Assembly (NCBI GenBank): GCA_014584695.1
Contig: JACTMI010000007.1
Location: forward strand, 1-64,000
Reading direction: 5' to 3'
DNA length: 64,000 nucleotides
Source: Acidobacteriota bacterium
GTDB taxonomy: Bacteria; Acidobacteriota; Thermoanaerobaculia; Multivoradales; JAGPDF01
Made by a program: the position numbers and the translations under genes. Each line of letters begins with the position of its first letter. The stretch's first letter is position 1. Below, piece after piece: positions 51,705 to 60,267 of this stretch. Below the pieces are notes generated by a model. It was not told the origin of the DNA, made no database searches, and saw only the letters and a program-made list of their open reading frames with translations.

Positions 51705-53069
51705 ATGCGCGCGAATCTACTCGCTTTCGTCGCGGCGCTGGCGCTCGCCACGGCGCCACTCGTCGCCCAGGATCTGGCCGCCGAGCGGCGGCTGCTGCTC
51801 GTCTCGATCGACGGCCTCGCCCCGGCGAGCTACCTCGAGCCAGACGCCCAGGGCCTCGCGATCCCTCACCTGCGCGCGCTCTCGGCGCGCGGCGCCACGG
51901 CGCGGGGCGTGACCGGGGTCCTGCCGACCGTCACCTATCCCATCCACACCACGCTGCTGACCGGCGTGCCGCCGCGCGTGCACGGCATCCTGGGCAACCA
52001 GATCTTCGACCCGGAGCGGAAGAGCAACCAAGCGTGGCACTGGTACGCCGACGAGGTGCGGGTGCCGACGCTCCTGTCGGCCGCCTACCGGGCGGGCCGC
52101 ATCACCGGCGCCATCGGCTGGCCGGTGACGGTGGGGCTCGAGATCGACGCGCTGGTGCCGGAGTTCTGGCGCACCGGCTCCAGCCACCCCGCCGACAAGC
52201 GGCTGCTCGAGCAGCTCTCGTCGACTTCGCTCTTCGCCGAGGTCGAGGCGAAGCTCGGCGCCCCGCTGCCCTATCCCTTCACCGACCGCGAACGGACCGA
52301 GCTGGCGCTGCACGTGCTCACGACGCGCAAGCCCCACCTGCTCGCCGTTCACTTCGTCGACCACGACTTCGCCCAGCACGACTTCGGCCCCGATTCGGCC
52401 CAGGCGCGCGCCGCGCTCGAGCGGGTCGACGCCGAGCTCGGCCGGCTGCTCGCGGCGCTCGACGAGCTGGGGCTCTCGGAGCGCACCCTCGTCGTCGTGG
52501 TCTCCGACCACGGTTTCGTGCCGGTCGCGCGCGAGCTGCGCCCGAACACCCTGTTGCGACGCGCCGGCCTGCTCGAGGTCGACGGCGCCGGCCGGCCGAC
52601 GAGCTGGCGCGCCCAGTTCGGCGCCCACGGCGGCACCGCGCTGCTCCACCTGGCCGAGCCCGGCGACACCGGCACCCTGGCGGCGGTCCGCCGGCTGTTC
52701 GAGCAGCGCGCCGCGGAGCCCGGCGCGGGACTCCGGGCCGTTCTCGGCGCGCCGGAGATCGCCGCCCTGGGGGGCGACCCGGCGGCGAATCCGCTCGCCC
52801 TCGACGCCCGCGAGGGCTTCCACTTCGGCGACGCCGCGGAGGGCGACTGGAGCGTCCCCGCCCGCCAGCGGGGGCACCACGGCCATGCGCCGGTCCGCCC
52901 CGAGATGGAGTCGGCGCTGATCGTGGCCGGACCCGGGCTCACCGCCCGCGGCGATCTCGGCACCGTCTCGATCCTCCGCATCGCCCCGACGCTGGCCCGC
53001 TACCTCGGCCTCGAGCTCGCCGCGGAAGCCGGCGAGCCGCTGCGCTGGCTGGCCCCGCCCGCGCCCTGA
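51705..53069 (+). CDS. exported type I phosphodiesterase/nucleotide-pyrophosphatase-like protein
   Basis: The 454-residue product has a signal peptide (LLAFVAALALATAPLVAQ). The alkaline-phosphatase-superfamily metal sites are LLLVSIDGLAPASYL, the nucleophile Thr in LPTVTYPIHTTLLTGV, HFVDHDFAQHDFG and VVVVSDHGFVPV. HHGHAPVRPEMES holds the last His. It hydrolyses phosphodiester or pyrophosphate bonds in the periplasm. Structure and length are typical. Confidence 0.88.
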   Translation: MRANLLAFVAALALATAPLVAQDLAAERRLLLVSIDGLAPASYLEPDAQGLAIPHLRALSARGATARGVTGVLPTVTYPIHTTLLTGVPPRVHGILGNQIFDPERKSNQAWHWYADEVRVPTLLSAAYRAGRITGAIGWPVTVGLEIDALVPEFWRTGSSHPADKRLLEQLSSTSLFAEVEAKLGAPLPYPFTDRERTELALHVLTTRKPHLLAVHFVDHDFAQHDFGPDSAQARAALERVDAELGRLLAALDELGLSERTLVVVVSDHGFVPVARELRPNTLLRRAGLLEVDGAGRPTSWRAQFGAHGGTALLHLAEPGDTGTLAAVRRLFEQRAAEPGAGLRAVLGAPEIAALGGDPAANPLALDAREGFHFGDAAEGDWSVPARQRGHHGHAPVRPEMESALIVAGPGLTARGDLGTVSILRIAPTLARYLGLELAAEAGEPLRWLAPPAP

Positions 53070-53183
53070 ACCCGCGCGCGCTCGCTACCCGTCAGCGACT
53101 GCCTCTCGAAATCGACCGGACGCTCCGCGCTCGCCCGCAGCGCTCCGCCCGGGGTCGGGTCCCGGCGGTAGACTGCGGGCAGC

Positions 53184-55226
53184 GTGATCGCCCCCGCGCT
53201 CGAAGCGCTCCTGCTCCAAGCGACGATCCTGCTCGGCGTCGCGGTCGTCGTGCTGCTCGCCAGCCACCGGCTGCGCCTGCCGCCGATCGTCGGCCTGCTC
53301 GTGACCGGCGCCCTGATCGGCCCCTCGGGGCTCGGCCTGGTCTCCGATCCGGTGGCGGTCGAGGTCTCGGCCGAGATCGGCGTCGTCTTCCTGCTCTTCA
53401 CCATCGGCCTCGAGCTCTCGCTGGCCCGCCTCAGGGAGCTGGCGCGGATGTTCTGGGTCGGCGGCTCGATCCAGACCTTGACCACCATCGCGCTCGCGGC
53501 CGGCGTGGCGCTGGCCTTCGGGCTGCCGTGGCCGGCGGCGCTGGTGCTCGGCTTCGTCGCCGCCCCTTCGAGCACCGCGATCGTGCTCAAGCTCTACCGC
53601 GACCGGCGTGAGCTCGAATCGCCGCAGGGCCGGACGGCGCTCGGCATCCTGCTCTTCCAGGACGTCATGCTGGTGCCGATGCTGGTCGCGCTGCCGCTGC
53701 TGGCGGCGCGCGGTGGCCGGCCGCTCGAACAGGTCGGCCGGCTGCTCCTCGCGGCGCTGGTGGGCGGCGTCGCCTTCGTTCTGGCGCGCCGCCTGCTGCC
53801 GGGGCTGCTCGAGCGGGTGGCGCGGACGCGGGCGCGCGAGGTCTTCCTCTTCGGCTCCCTCTTCGCCTGTCTCGGCCTCGCCTATCTGACCGAGAAGCTC
53901 GGCTTCTCGCTCGCCCTGGGGGCCTTCGTCGCCGGCTTGCTGGTGGCCGAATCCGACTATCGCTCCCAGGTGGTGGCCGACGTCGAGCCCTTCCGCGACC
54001 TGTTCGCCAGCGTCTTCTTCGTCTCGATCGGCATGCTGGTCGACGTCGCCGCCGGCCTCGCGCGCCTGCCCACGATCGCCGCCGCGGTGGCGGCGCTGGT
54101 GCTGATCAAGGTCCTGACCGCGGCCGTCGCCGTGCGGGCGGTCGGCTTCCCCTCCCGCATCGCGGCGCTGGTCGCCTTCGGGCTGGCGCAGATCGGTGAG
54201 TTCTCCTTCGTCGTCGCGGCCGCGGCGCGCGCGCTCGGGCTGATCGACTCCGACCTGCACGCCGTGGTCATCGCGGCCGCGGCGCTGACCCTGCTGGCGA
54301 CGCCGGGCCTGGTCGCCGCCGCGCCGGCGCTCGCCGAGCACCTGCCGGCGCCGGTCGCGCGCTGGCTCGACCGCCGGGCGACGCTCGACGGCGCCCCGGC
54401 CCCCCCGGAGCCGGTGAAGGACCACGTCGTCATCGTCGGCTTCGGCGCCGGGGGACGGACGCTGGCGCGGGTCCTCGCCGAAGCTCGGATCCGTTACCAG
54501 GTGATCGAGGCCGACGCCGAGATCGTGGCGCGGGCGCGCAGGACCGGCGAGCCGATCCTCTACGGCGACGCCACCCGGCCGGAGATCCTGCGCGCCGCCG
54601 AGATCGGCCGGGCGCGCATGGCGGTGTTCGCGATCTCCGATCCGGAGGCCACGCGGCGCGCGTTGGGGCTGGCGCTCGCCGCCGCGCCGCAGGCCCACCT
54701 GCTGGTCCGGACCCGCCTGGTGGCCGAGATCGAGCGCCTGCGCGCGGCGGGGGCGCACGAGGTGATCGCCGAGGAGTTCGAGAGCTCGATCGAGATCTTC
54801 ACCCGCGTCCTCGAGACCTACCGCGTGCCGCGCAACGTCGTGCGCGCGCAGACCCGCGTCCTGCGCGGCGAGGACTACCGGATGCTGCGGGCGCCCGCGA
54901 CCGGCGGCCAGGTCTCGGCGGCGGTGCTCGACGCCCTCGCCGCCGGCACCACCGAGGTCGCGCGCGTCGAGCCGGGCAGCCCCGCGGCCGGACGGACGCT
55001 GGGCGAGCTCGAGCTGCGCCGGCGCGCGGGGGCGACGGTGATCGCGGTCGTCCGCGGCGAGCGCTCGCGCACCAACCCCCCGGCGGATTTCCGCTTCGAG
55101 GTCGGCGACGACCTCGTCCTGGTCGGCAGCCACCAGGAGATCGAGTCGGCCTTCGCGCTGCTCGAGCCGGCGGCGGCCACGACGGCCGACGCCGCGCCCG
55201 CGCCAGTCACCCCGGCGTCGAGCTAG
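53184..55226 (+). CDS. Kef-type monovalent cation:proton antiporter (CPA2)
   Basis: The 680-residue protein has about 12 transmembrane segments (residues 1-385). [20 protein letters not shown] and the [17 protein letters not shown] region are typical of CPA2 exchangers. A TrkA-N (RCK) domain starts at [20 protein letters not shown], and a TrkA-C domain lies near [20 protein letters not shown]. It exports K+ in exchange for H+ under cytosolic ligand control. GTG start. Confidence 0.9.
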   Translation: MIAPALEALLLQATILLGVAVVVLLASHRLRLPPIVGLLVTGALIGPSGLGLVSDPVAVEVSAEIGVVFLLFTIGLELSLARLRELARMFWVGGSIQTLTTIALAAGVALAFGLPWPAALVLGFVAAPSSTAIVLKLYRDRRELESPQGRTALGILLFQDVMLVPMLVALPLLAARGGRPLEQVGRLLLAALVGGVAFVLARRLLPGLLERVARTRAREVFLFGSLFACLGLAYLTEKLGFSLALGAFVAGLLVAESDYRSQVVADVEPFRDLFASVFFVSIGMLVDVAAGLARLPTIAAAVAALVLIKVLTAAVAVRAVGFPSRIAALVAFGLAQIGEFSFVVAAAARALGLIDSDLHAVVIAAAALTLLATPGLVAAAPALAEHLPAPVARWLDRRATLDGAPAPPEPVKDHVVIVGFGAGGRTLARVLAEARIRYQVIEADAEIVARARRTGEPILYGDATRPEILRAAEIGRARMAVFAISDPEATRRALGLALAAAPQAHLLVRTRLVAEIERLRAAGAHEVIAEEFESSIEIFTRVLETYRVPRNVVRAQTRVLRGEDYRMLRAPATGGQVSAAVLDALAAGTTEVARVEPGSPAAGRTLGELELRRRAGATVIAVVRGERSRTNPPADFRFEVGDDLVLVGSHQEIESAFALLEPAAATTADAAPAPVTPASS

Positions 55227-55235
55227 GATCCGCGC

Positions 55236-55637
55236 GTGGCCGGGTCCGAGGTCCGCATCGACAAGTGGCTCCACGTGGCGCGCGTGTTCAAGAGCCGCGC
55301 GCTCGCCAGTCGCGCCTGCCAGCTCTCGCGCGTGCGGGTCAACGGCAGCGCGGTGAAGCCCCACCGCCCCCTGACGGTCGGGGATCGGATCGAGGCCGAG
55401 GTCGGCGGCGACTGGACGCGCGTGCTGGTGGTGCGCGAGCTCGCCGACAAGACCCTGCCCAAGGCCGAGGTGCCGCGCCTGTTCGAGGACCTGTCGCCGC
55501 CGCGGCCGAGCGCCGATCCGCTGACCCGCCTGCTGCGCCGCCCGCTGGTCCGGCGCGAGGCCGGCGCGGGCCGACCCACCAAGCGAGAGCGCCGCGCGAT
55601 GGAAGCCTACGAGAGCTTCCTCGCCGACGACGACTGA
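55236..55637 (+). CDS. S4-domain RNA-binding protein (Hsp15/HslR-like)
   Basis: The 133-residue product starts at GTG 9 bases after the antiporter stop. The S4 domain is [20 protein letters not shown] and [12 protein letters not shown] basic C-terminus ([20 protein letters not shown]) matches HslR-type proteins, which bind stalled 50S subunits with nascent chains. Length is typical. Confidence 0.88.
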   Translation: MAGSEVRIDKWLHVARVFKSRALASRACQLSRVRVNGSAVKPHRPLTVGDRIEAEVGGDWTRVLVVRELADKTLPKAEVPRLFEDLSPPRPSADPLTRLLRRPLVRREAGAGRPTKRERRAMEAYESFLADDD

Positions 55638-55691
55638 GCACCAGCTCCCAGAATCCCCACGCCCAGCGCACCGTCCGATGGCGTGCAACCC

Positions 55692-55779
55692 CAGGAGCGA
55701 GCCGCCAGGCGAGCGACCGCGGAGGGGTGAGGCCAGCGGATTCACTCCGCTGGCCGAGGGGAGGGCGCGTGCCCTCCCC
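55692..55779. repeat. twin-hairpin dispersed repeat, copy 2
   Basis: Stem 1 is GGCCAGCGGA/TCCGCTGGCC with loop TTCAC; stem 2 is GGGGAGGGC/GCCCTCCCC with loop GCGT. Flanks share AGGAGCGAGC and GGCGAGCGACCGCGG with copy 1. It follows the S4 gene. The rest of this 308-base gap, to 55945, shows nothing else. Confidence 0.85.
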
Positions 55780-55945
55780 TGTGCAGTCGACCGCCCTTCG
55801 CCGCGGTGCGGCAACGAATCCCCACCCGGGCGCGCAGCGCTCACCCACCCGATCGGCGGGTCCCGCCGGGCCGCGCGGCGGGCACCCTGTTTCTGGAGCG
55901 ATCGAGCAGGGCTCCGCGAAGCCGGAGACCCGGGGTGGAGGGGAG

Positions 55946-57250
55946 ATGGCGGGCGAAAAGAGGATCGAAGTCGGCGCGCCGCCCGCGCGCGCGGCGGCGG
56001 CGGGCGACGAGGTGCACCGTTTCGCTTTCGTCGTCCATCCGCTGACGATCGACTTCATCTACCGCCACCCGTCCTATCGCTGGACCCGTTTCCTGCTGCC
56101 GCGCGCGCTGACCGAGCGGCTCGCGGCGCTGATGCCGCCGCGCCACATGGGGCGCGTCACCGGCGGCCGCTCGCCCGCCACCGGCCAGCAGATCGAAGGG
56201 CTCCTCTATGCGCTCGGCGCCACGCCGAAACAGCTGCTCACCCGCCCCGCGCGGCGCACCTACGACGCGCTGGTCGCCGCCTCCCGCATGGCGCGCGCGC
56301 GCGGGGCGCGGATCATGGGCCTGGGCGCCTTCACCAAGGTCGTCGGCGACGCGGGCGTCACCGTCGCGCGCGAAGCGCCGATTCCCGTCACCTCCGGCAA
56401 CAGCCTGACCATCGCCGCCACGCTCGAGACCGCCAAGATCGCGGTGCGCCGGATGGGCGCACCCGACCTCGCGCGCGGCCGCGCCATGGTGGTCGGCGCC
56501 ACCGGCGCGATCGGCTCGGTCTGCGCGCGCCTGATCGCCCAGGCGATCGGCGACCTGGTGCTGGTCTCGATCGAGCCCGAGCGGCTGATCGCCCTGAAAG
56601 AGAGGATCGAGCGCGAGGTGCCGGGCTGCCGGGTCGAGGTGGCGCTCGAGGCGCGCGGCTTGGCGGGCGAGTGCGACCTGATCATCACCGCCACCTCGGC
56701 CTTCGGCCAGCGCGTGCTCGATCTCTCCGAATGCAAGCCGGGCGCGGTGATCTGCGACGTCGCCCTGCCGAGCGACATCAGCGCCGAGGAGGCCGCGGTG
56801 CGGCCCGACCTGCTGGTGGTCGAGAGCGGCGAGGTGCGCATCCCCGGGCCGGTCCGCATCGGCTACGACATCGGGCTGCCGCCCGGGGTCGCTTACGCCT
56901 GCCTGGCCGAGGCCGCGCTGCTGGCGATGGAGGGCCGCTTCGAGTGCTACACGCTGGGCCGCGACATCGATCTCGAGCGGGTGAAGCAGATCTTCCGCCT
57001 CTTTCGCAAGCACGACTACGAGATCGCCGAGCTGCGCGCCCACGGCCGGGAACTCTCGGAGGCCGACTTCGCCCATCGCCGCGAGCTGGCGCGCTCGCTG
57101 CTCGCCGATTCCGAGCTGCTCGCCCGCACGCGCGCCGAAGCCGCCGCCAAGCTGGCTCGCATCCCCCCCCGCTCCAAGGGGGTGCCAGCCACGACCGCGC
57201 CGGAAAACGGCCTGGCGCGCCTCCTACGGCGCGACGCCACCGTCGCCTGA
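55946..57250 (+). CDS. long-chain fatty acyl-ACP/acyl-CoA reductase (cyanobacterial AAR-like)
   Basis: The 434-residue product follows GGAGGGGAG. Its middle matches cyanobacterial aldehyde-forming acyl-ACP reductase: [40 protein letters not shown], and the NADPH site [16 protein letters not shown]. The segment [19 protein letters not shown] aligns with the AAR catalytic-cysteine block (ACFAEAMLLEFEG). It likely reduces an acyl thioester to a fatty aldehyde. No aldehyde-deformylating oxygenase is nearby. Its end overlaps recQ convergently by 27 bases. Confidence 0.75.
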   Translation: MAGEKRIEVGAPPARAAAAGDEVHRFAFVVHPLTIDFIYRHPSYRWTRFLLPRALTERLAALMPPRHMGRVTGGRSPATGQQIEGLLYALGATPKQLLTRPARRTYDALVAASRMARARGARIMGLGAFTKVVGDAGVTVAREAPIPVTSGNSLTIAATLETAKIAVRRMGAPDLARGRAMVVGATGAIGSVCARLIAQAIGDLVLVSIEPERLIALKERIEREVPGCRVEVALEARGLAGECDLIITATSAFGQRVLDLSECKPGAVICDVALPSDISAEEAAVRPDLLVVESGEVRIPGPVRIGYDIGLPPGVAYACLAEAALLAMEGRFECYTLGRDIDLERVKQIFRLFRKHDYEIAELRAHGRELSEADFAHRRELARSLLADSELLARTRAEAAAKLARIPPRSKGVPATTAPENGLARLLRRDATVA

Positions 57251-59122
57251 GGCTCGGCCCGGGCCCTGGCCCGAGCTGGGCTCGGCGGCCGCGATCTGCT
57301 CGAGCAACGCGGCGCCGTAGCGCTCGAGCTTCTTCTCACCCAGGCCGTGGACATCGGCGAGGTCGGCCAGGCTGGTCGGCCGGCGCGCCGCGATCTCGCG
57401 CAGGGTGCGGTCGTGGAAGACGACGTAGGCGGGGACGCCGTGCTGGTCGGCCACCGCGCGGCGCCAGGCGGCGAGGCGGTCGAACAGCTCGCCTCCGACT
57501 TCCGCGAGAGCCGGCTCCCCCTCCGGCCGCCGGCGGCGGGCCCGGCCGCGCGGCGGGCGCTCGCGCTCGCCCCGCAACGTGATCGTCGCCTCGCCGCGCA
57601 GCACCGGCGTCGCCTCGGCGGCGAGGCGGAGCGCGCCGTATCCCTCCTCGTCCGGCAGCAGCAGGCCGCGCACCACGAGCTGCCGGAACAGCGAGCGCCA
57701 CTGGCGCTCGGACAGCTCCTTGCCGATGCCGAACACCGACAGCCGGTCGTGGCCGAGCCGCGCCGCCCGCTCGTCGCCCTCGCCGCGCAGGACGCGCGCG
57801 ACGTGCTGGGCGCCGAAGCGCTGGCCGGTCCGGTAGACGGCCGACAGGGCCTTGCGCACCGGCTCGGTGGCATCCCAGGCCGGCGCCGGCTCGAGGCAGT
57901 TGTCGCAGGCGCCGCAAGGCCCCTGGTAGCGCTCGCCGAAGTGGCGCAGCAGGACCTCGCGCCGGCAGGCGGTGGTCTCGCAGTAGCCGGCGATGGCGTC
58001 GAGCTGGCGGCGCTCGATCCGCTGGCGCTCGGCGTCGGCGCCGGAGCCGTCGATCCGCCGCCGCGCGAGCACCAGGTCGTCGAGCCCCCAGGCGAGCCAG
58101 GCGTCGGCCGGCGCACCGTCGCGGCCGGCGCGCCCCGACTCCTGGTAGTAGGCCTCGGGCGAGGGCGGCAGGTCGGCGTGGGCGACGAAGCGGACGTCGG
58201 GCTTGTCGATCCCCATGCCGAAGGCGACGGTGGCGACGATCACCACGCCGTCCTCGGCGCGGAAGCGCTCCTGGTGGCGGGAGCGGGTGCCGGCGTCGAG
58301 CCCGGCGTGGTACGGCAGCGCCTCGAAGCCGCGCGCGGCGAGGAAGGCGGCGCTTTTTTCGACCGCGTCGCGGGTCCGGCGGTAGACGATGCCGCTCGCC
58401 CCCCGGTGCGGGGCGAGGAAGGCTGCGAGCTGGGCATTGCCACCGTCGCGCTCGACCACGCGGTAGAGCAGGTTCGGCCGATCGAAGCTCGACACCACCA
58501 CCGGCGCGCCGGGCAGCAGCAGGCGGTCGGCGATCTCGCGCCGGGTCGCCGGGTCGGCGGTGGCGGTGAGCGCCAGCCTCGGCACCGCCGCGTAGCGCTC
58601 GCGCAGCAGTCCGAGCTGGAGGTACTCGGGGCGGAAGTCGTGCCCCCACTGGGCGACGCAGTGCGCTTCGTCGATCGCGAAGAGGGCCAGCCGGCTGGCG
58701 TCGAGCAGCTCCAGGAACCGCTCGGTGACCAGCCGCTCCGGGGCGACGTAGAGCAGGTCGAGCTCGCCCGCGCGGAATCGCCGCTCGCGCCCCTCGGCCT
58801 CCCCCGGCGCCAGGCCGGAGTGGACCGCCGCGGCGGCGACGCCGAGCTCCTCGAGCGCCGCCACCTGGTCCTCCATCAGCGAGATGAGCGGCGAGACCAC
58901 CACCGCGCCGCCCGGCCGCAGGAGCGCCGGCAATTGGTAGCAGAGCGACTTGCCGCCCCCGGTCGGCATCAGCACCAGCGCGTCGCCGCCCGCGGCGACC
59001 GTCTCGATCACCTCGCGCTGCCGGCCGCGGAACTCCGAGTAGCCGAACACCGACCGGAGCAGCTCGTGGGCGCGATCCGGCACGGCTCCGATCTCTATCA
59101 CGCCTCGCCTGGTCGAGAGCAT
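57224..59122 (-). CDS. recQ: ATP-dependent DNA helicase RecQ
   Basis: The 632-residue product has Walker [22 protein letters not shown] box [18 protein letters not shown], and motif [12 protein letters not shown]. The RQC zinc-binding region is [17 protein letters not shown], then CGACDNC. A C-terminal HRDC domain ([16 protein letters not shown]) completes the standard layout. It unwinds DNA 3'-5' in recombination repair. ATG 59122 is chosen over the TTG at 59125. The 328 bases upstream hold CTTCTCTGGGC-type degenerate tandem repeats and one CCCCTTCTATGGGC copy. Confidence 0.95.
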   Translation of the reverse strand: MLSTRRGVIEIGAVPDRAHELLRSVFGYSEFRGRQREVIETVAAGGDALVLMPTGGGKSLCYQLPALLRPGGAVVVSPLISLMEDQVAALEELGVAAAAVHSGLAPGEAEGRERRFRAGELDLLYVAPERLVTERFLELLDASRLALFAIDEAHCVAQWGHDFRPEYLQLGLLRERYAAVPRLALTATADPATRREIADRLLLPGAPVVVSSFDRPNLLYRVVERDGGNAQLAAFLAPHRGASGIVYRRTRDAVEKSAAFLAARGFEALPYHAGLDAGTRSRHQERFRAEDGVVIVATVAFGMGIDKPDVRFVAHADLPPSPEAYYQESGRAGRDGAPADAWLAWGLDDLVLARRRIDGSGADAERQRIERRQLDAIAGYCETTACRREVLLRHFGERYQGPCGACDNCLEPAPAWDATEPVRKALSAVYRTGQRFGAQHVARVLRGEGDERAARLGHDRLSVFGIGKELSERQWRSLFRQLVVRGLLLPDEEGYGALRLAAEATPVLRGEATITLRGERERPPRGRARRRRPEGEPALAEVGGELFDRLAAWRRAVADQHGVPAYVVFHDRTLREIAARRPTSLADLADVHGLGEKKLERYGAALLEQIAAAEPSSGQGPGRASGDGGVAP

Positions 59123-59459
59123 CAAGACGGAGAGACGGAATCGACCCTCGCAGCCTCGCGCCCGCCGAGAGAAAGCCAGCTCTTAACCGGCCTGCCTGGG
59201 TCAACAGAAAAGCAAAGGCCCAGAGAGGGAAGCAGCCAGAGCCTGCCGAGCTCCCAGGAGCCGACGACGCCGCCCGGATCTCCGCACCGGCCCGGTGCTC
59301 TCACCCCCTTCTATGGGCTTCTTCTCTGGGCGTCTCTTATCTGGGTCTTTCTTCTCTGGGCTTCGCTCTTATGAGGCTTCCTTCTTTGGGCTCGTCAATC
59401 AGGAGACTCGCTCTTCCCGACCAGAACCCCGGGCTCGTGGGCAACTTAGAATGAGCCTA

Positions 59460-59831
59460 ATGGCGAAGGTCGATCTCTTCTACGCGCGCCCCTCCTGAGG
59501 CAGCTGCGAGGGCACCCGGGAGGTGCTCGCGAAAGCTCGAGCGCGGGTCGGGGCCGAGCGCTCGACGCGCCAGGCGCCGCTCGGCGACGACGAGGTCGAC
59601 GCGCTGCTCGCCGAGGTCGACGAGGTCATCCTGGTCCGCGGCCGGCGCCCCGAGCGCCGCCCCGCCGCCGCCGTCCAGCGCGACGACCTGCGCGGCCCCA
59701 CCGGCAACTACCGCGCGCCGATCGTCCGCATCGGGCCGACCCTCCTGGTCGGCTACCACCCCCCCACCCTCGCCGACCTCCTGCGCCAGCGCCCCCCCGG
59801 CCACCCCCGGCGCCCCGCCACCGCCCGCTGA
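59460..59831 (+). CDS. ArsC/glutaredoxin-like selenoprotein with UGSC motif (UGA as Sec)
   Basis: The frame from ATG 59460 (alternative ATG 59451) to the stop at 59829-59831 contains one internal TGA at 59496-59498. Read as Sec it gives 123 residues starting KVDLFYARPSUGSCEGTREV, a beta strand followed by Sec13-x-x-Cys16 as in thioredoxin-fold redox proteins. The C-terminal NYRAPIVRIGPTLLVGYHPP contains the cis-Pro and strand pattern of glutaredoxins and ArsC. The ORF track shows only the two halves, in the same frame. A SECIS-like hairpin follows the UGA. The electron donor and substrate are unknown. Confidence 0.78.
59506..59530 (+). promoter_or_regulatory. SECIS-like hairpin of the UGSC gene
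   Basis: GCGAG pairs with CTCGC and CACC with GGTG, with a two-G bulge and a CGGGA loop that starts 18 bases after the UGA. Spacing and a G in the second loop position fit bacterial SECIS rules. The stem is less perfect than that of the SelW-like gene. Confidence 0.6.
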
Positions 59832-59910
59832 CGGTGGCGGCAGACCGATCCGGCCCGCCGAAGCGGGTGCGCGGAAGGCCGCCGCCGCTCGCTTCGATGG
59901 TGGCCGCGCC

Positions 59911-60035
59911 GGTCGCCGTTCCGGTCGCCGTTCCGGTCGCCGCGCCGGTCGCCGTTCCGGGCGTCGTTCCGGTCGCCGCGCCGGTCGCCGTTCCGGGCGC
60001 CGTTCCGGTAGGGGCGCAGCGCGCTGCGCCCCTAC
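59911..60035. repeat. 12-base tandem array ending in a 28-base perfect palindrome (copy 1)
   Basis: Eight units of GGTCGCCGTTCC and variants (GGTCGCCGCGCC, GGGCGCCGTTCC) run from 59911 to 60006. A self-complementary 28-mer follows at 60008-60035, with half-site GTAGGGGCGCAGCG. No gene is present in 59832-60267; the long ORFs there are shadows of the repeat. Confidence 0.85.
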
Positions 60036-60172
60036 GCCTCCACGACCCGACGACCCCGCGACCCCACGACCCCACAACCCCACGACCCTGCGACCCGCCC
60101 GCCGGCGTCGGTGAAACGACCGTGGTCCCCGTCGCCGACCCACGGAACGATGCGCGCGAAGATCCGGGCACC

Positions 60173-60249
60173 GGTCGCCGCGCCGGGCGCCGTTCCGGGC
60201 GCCGTTCCGGGCGCCGGTCCGGTAGGGGCGCAGCGCGCTGCGCCCCTAC
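60173..60249. repeat. 12-base tandem array ending in the same palindrome (copy 2)
   Basis: Four units (GGTCGCCGCGCC, GGGCGCCGTTCC twice, GGGCGCCGGTCC) are followed by the identical 28-base palindrome at 60222-60249. Between the two copies, 60041-60090 holds a further short tandem repeat of CGACCCCAC type. The palindrome is 18 bases beyond the receptor gene stop and may end its transcript. Confidence 0.85.
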
Positions 60250-60267
60250 GGATCCTCCCGATCCCGG

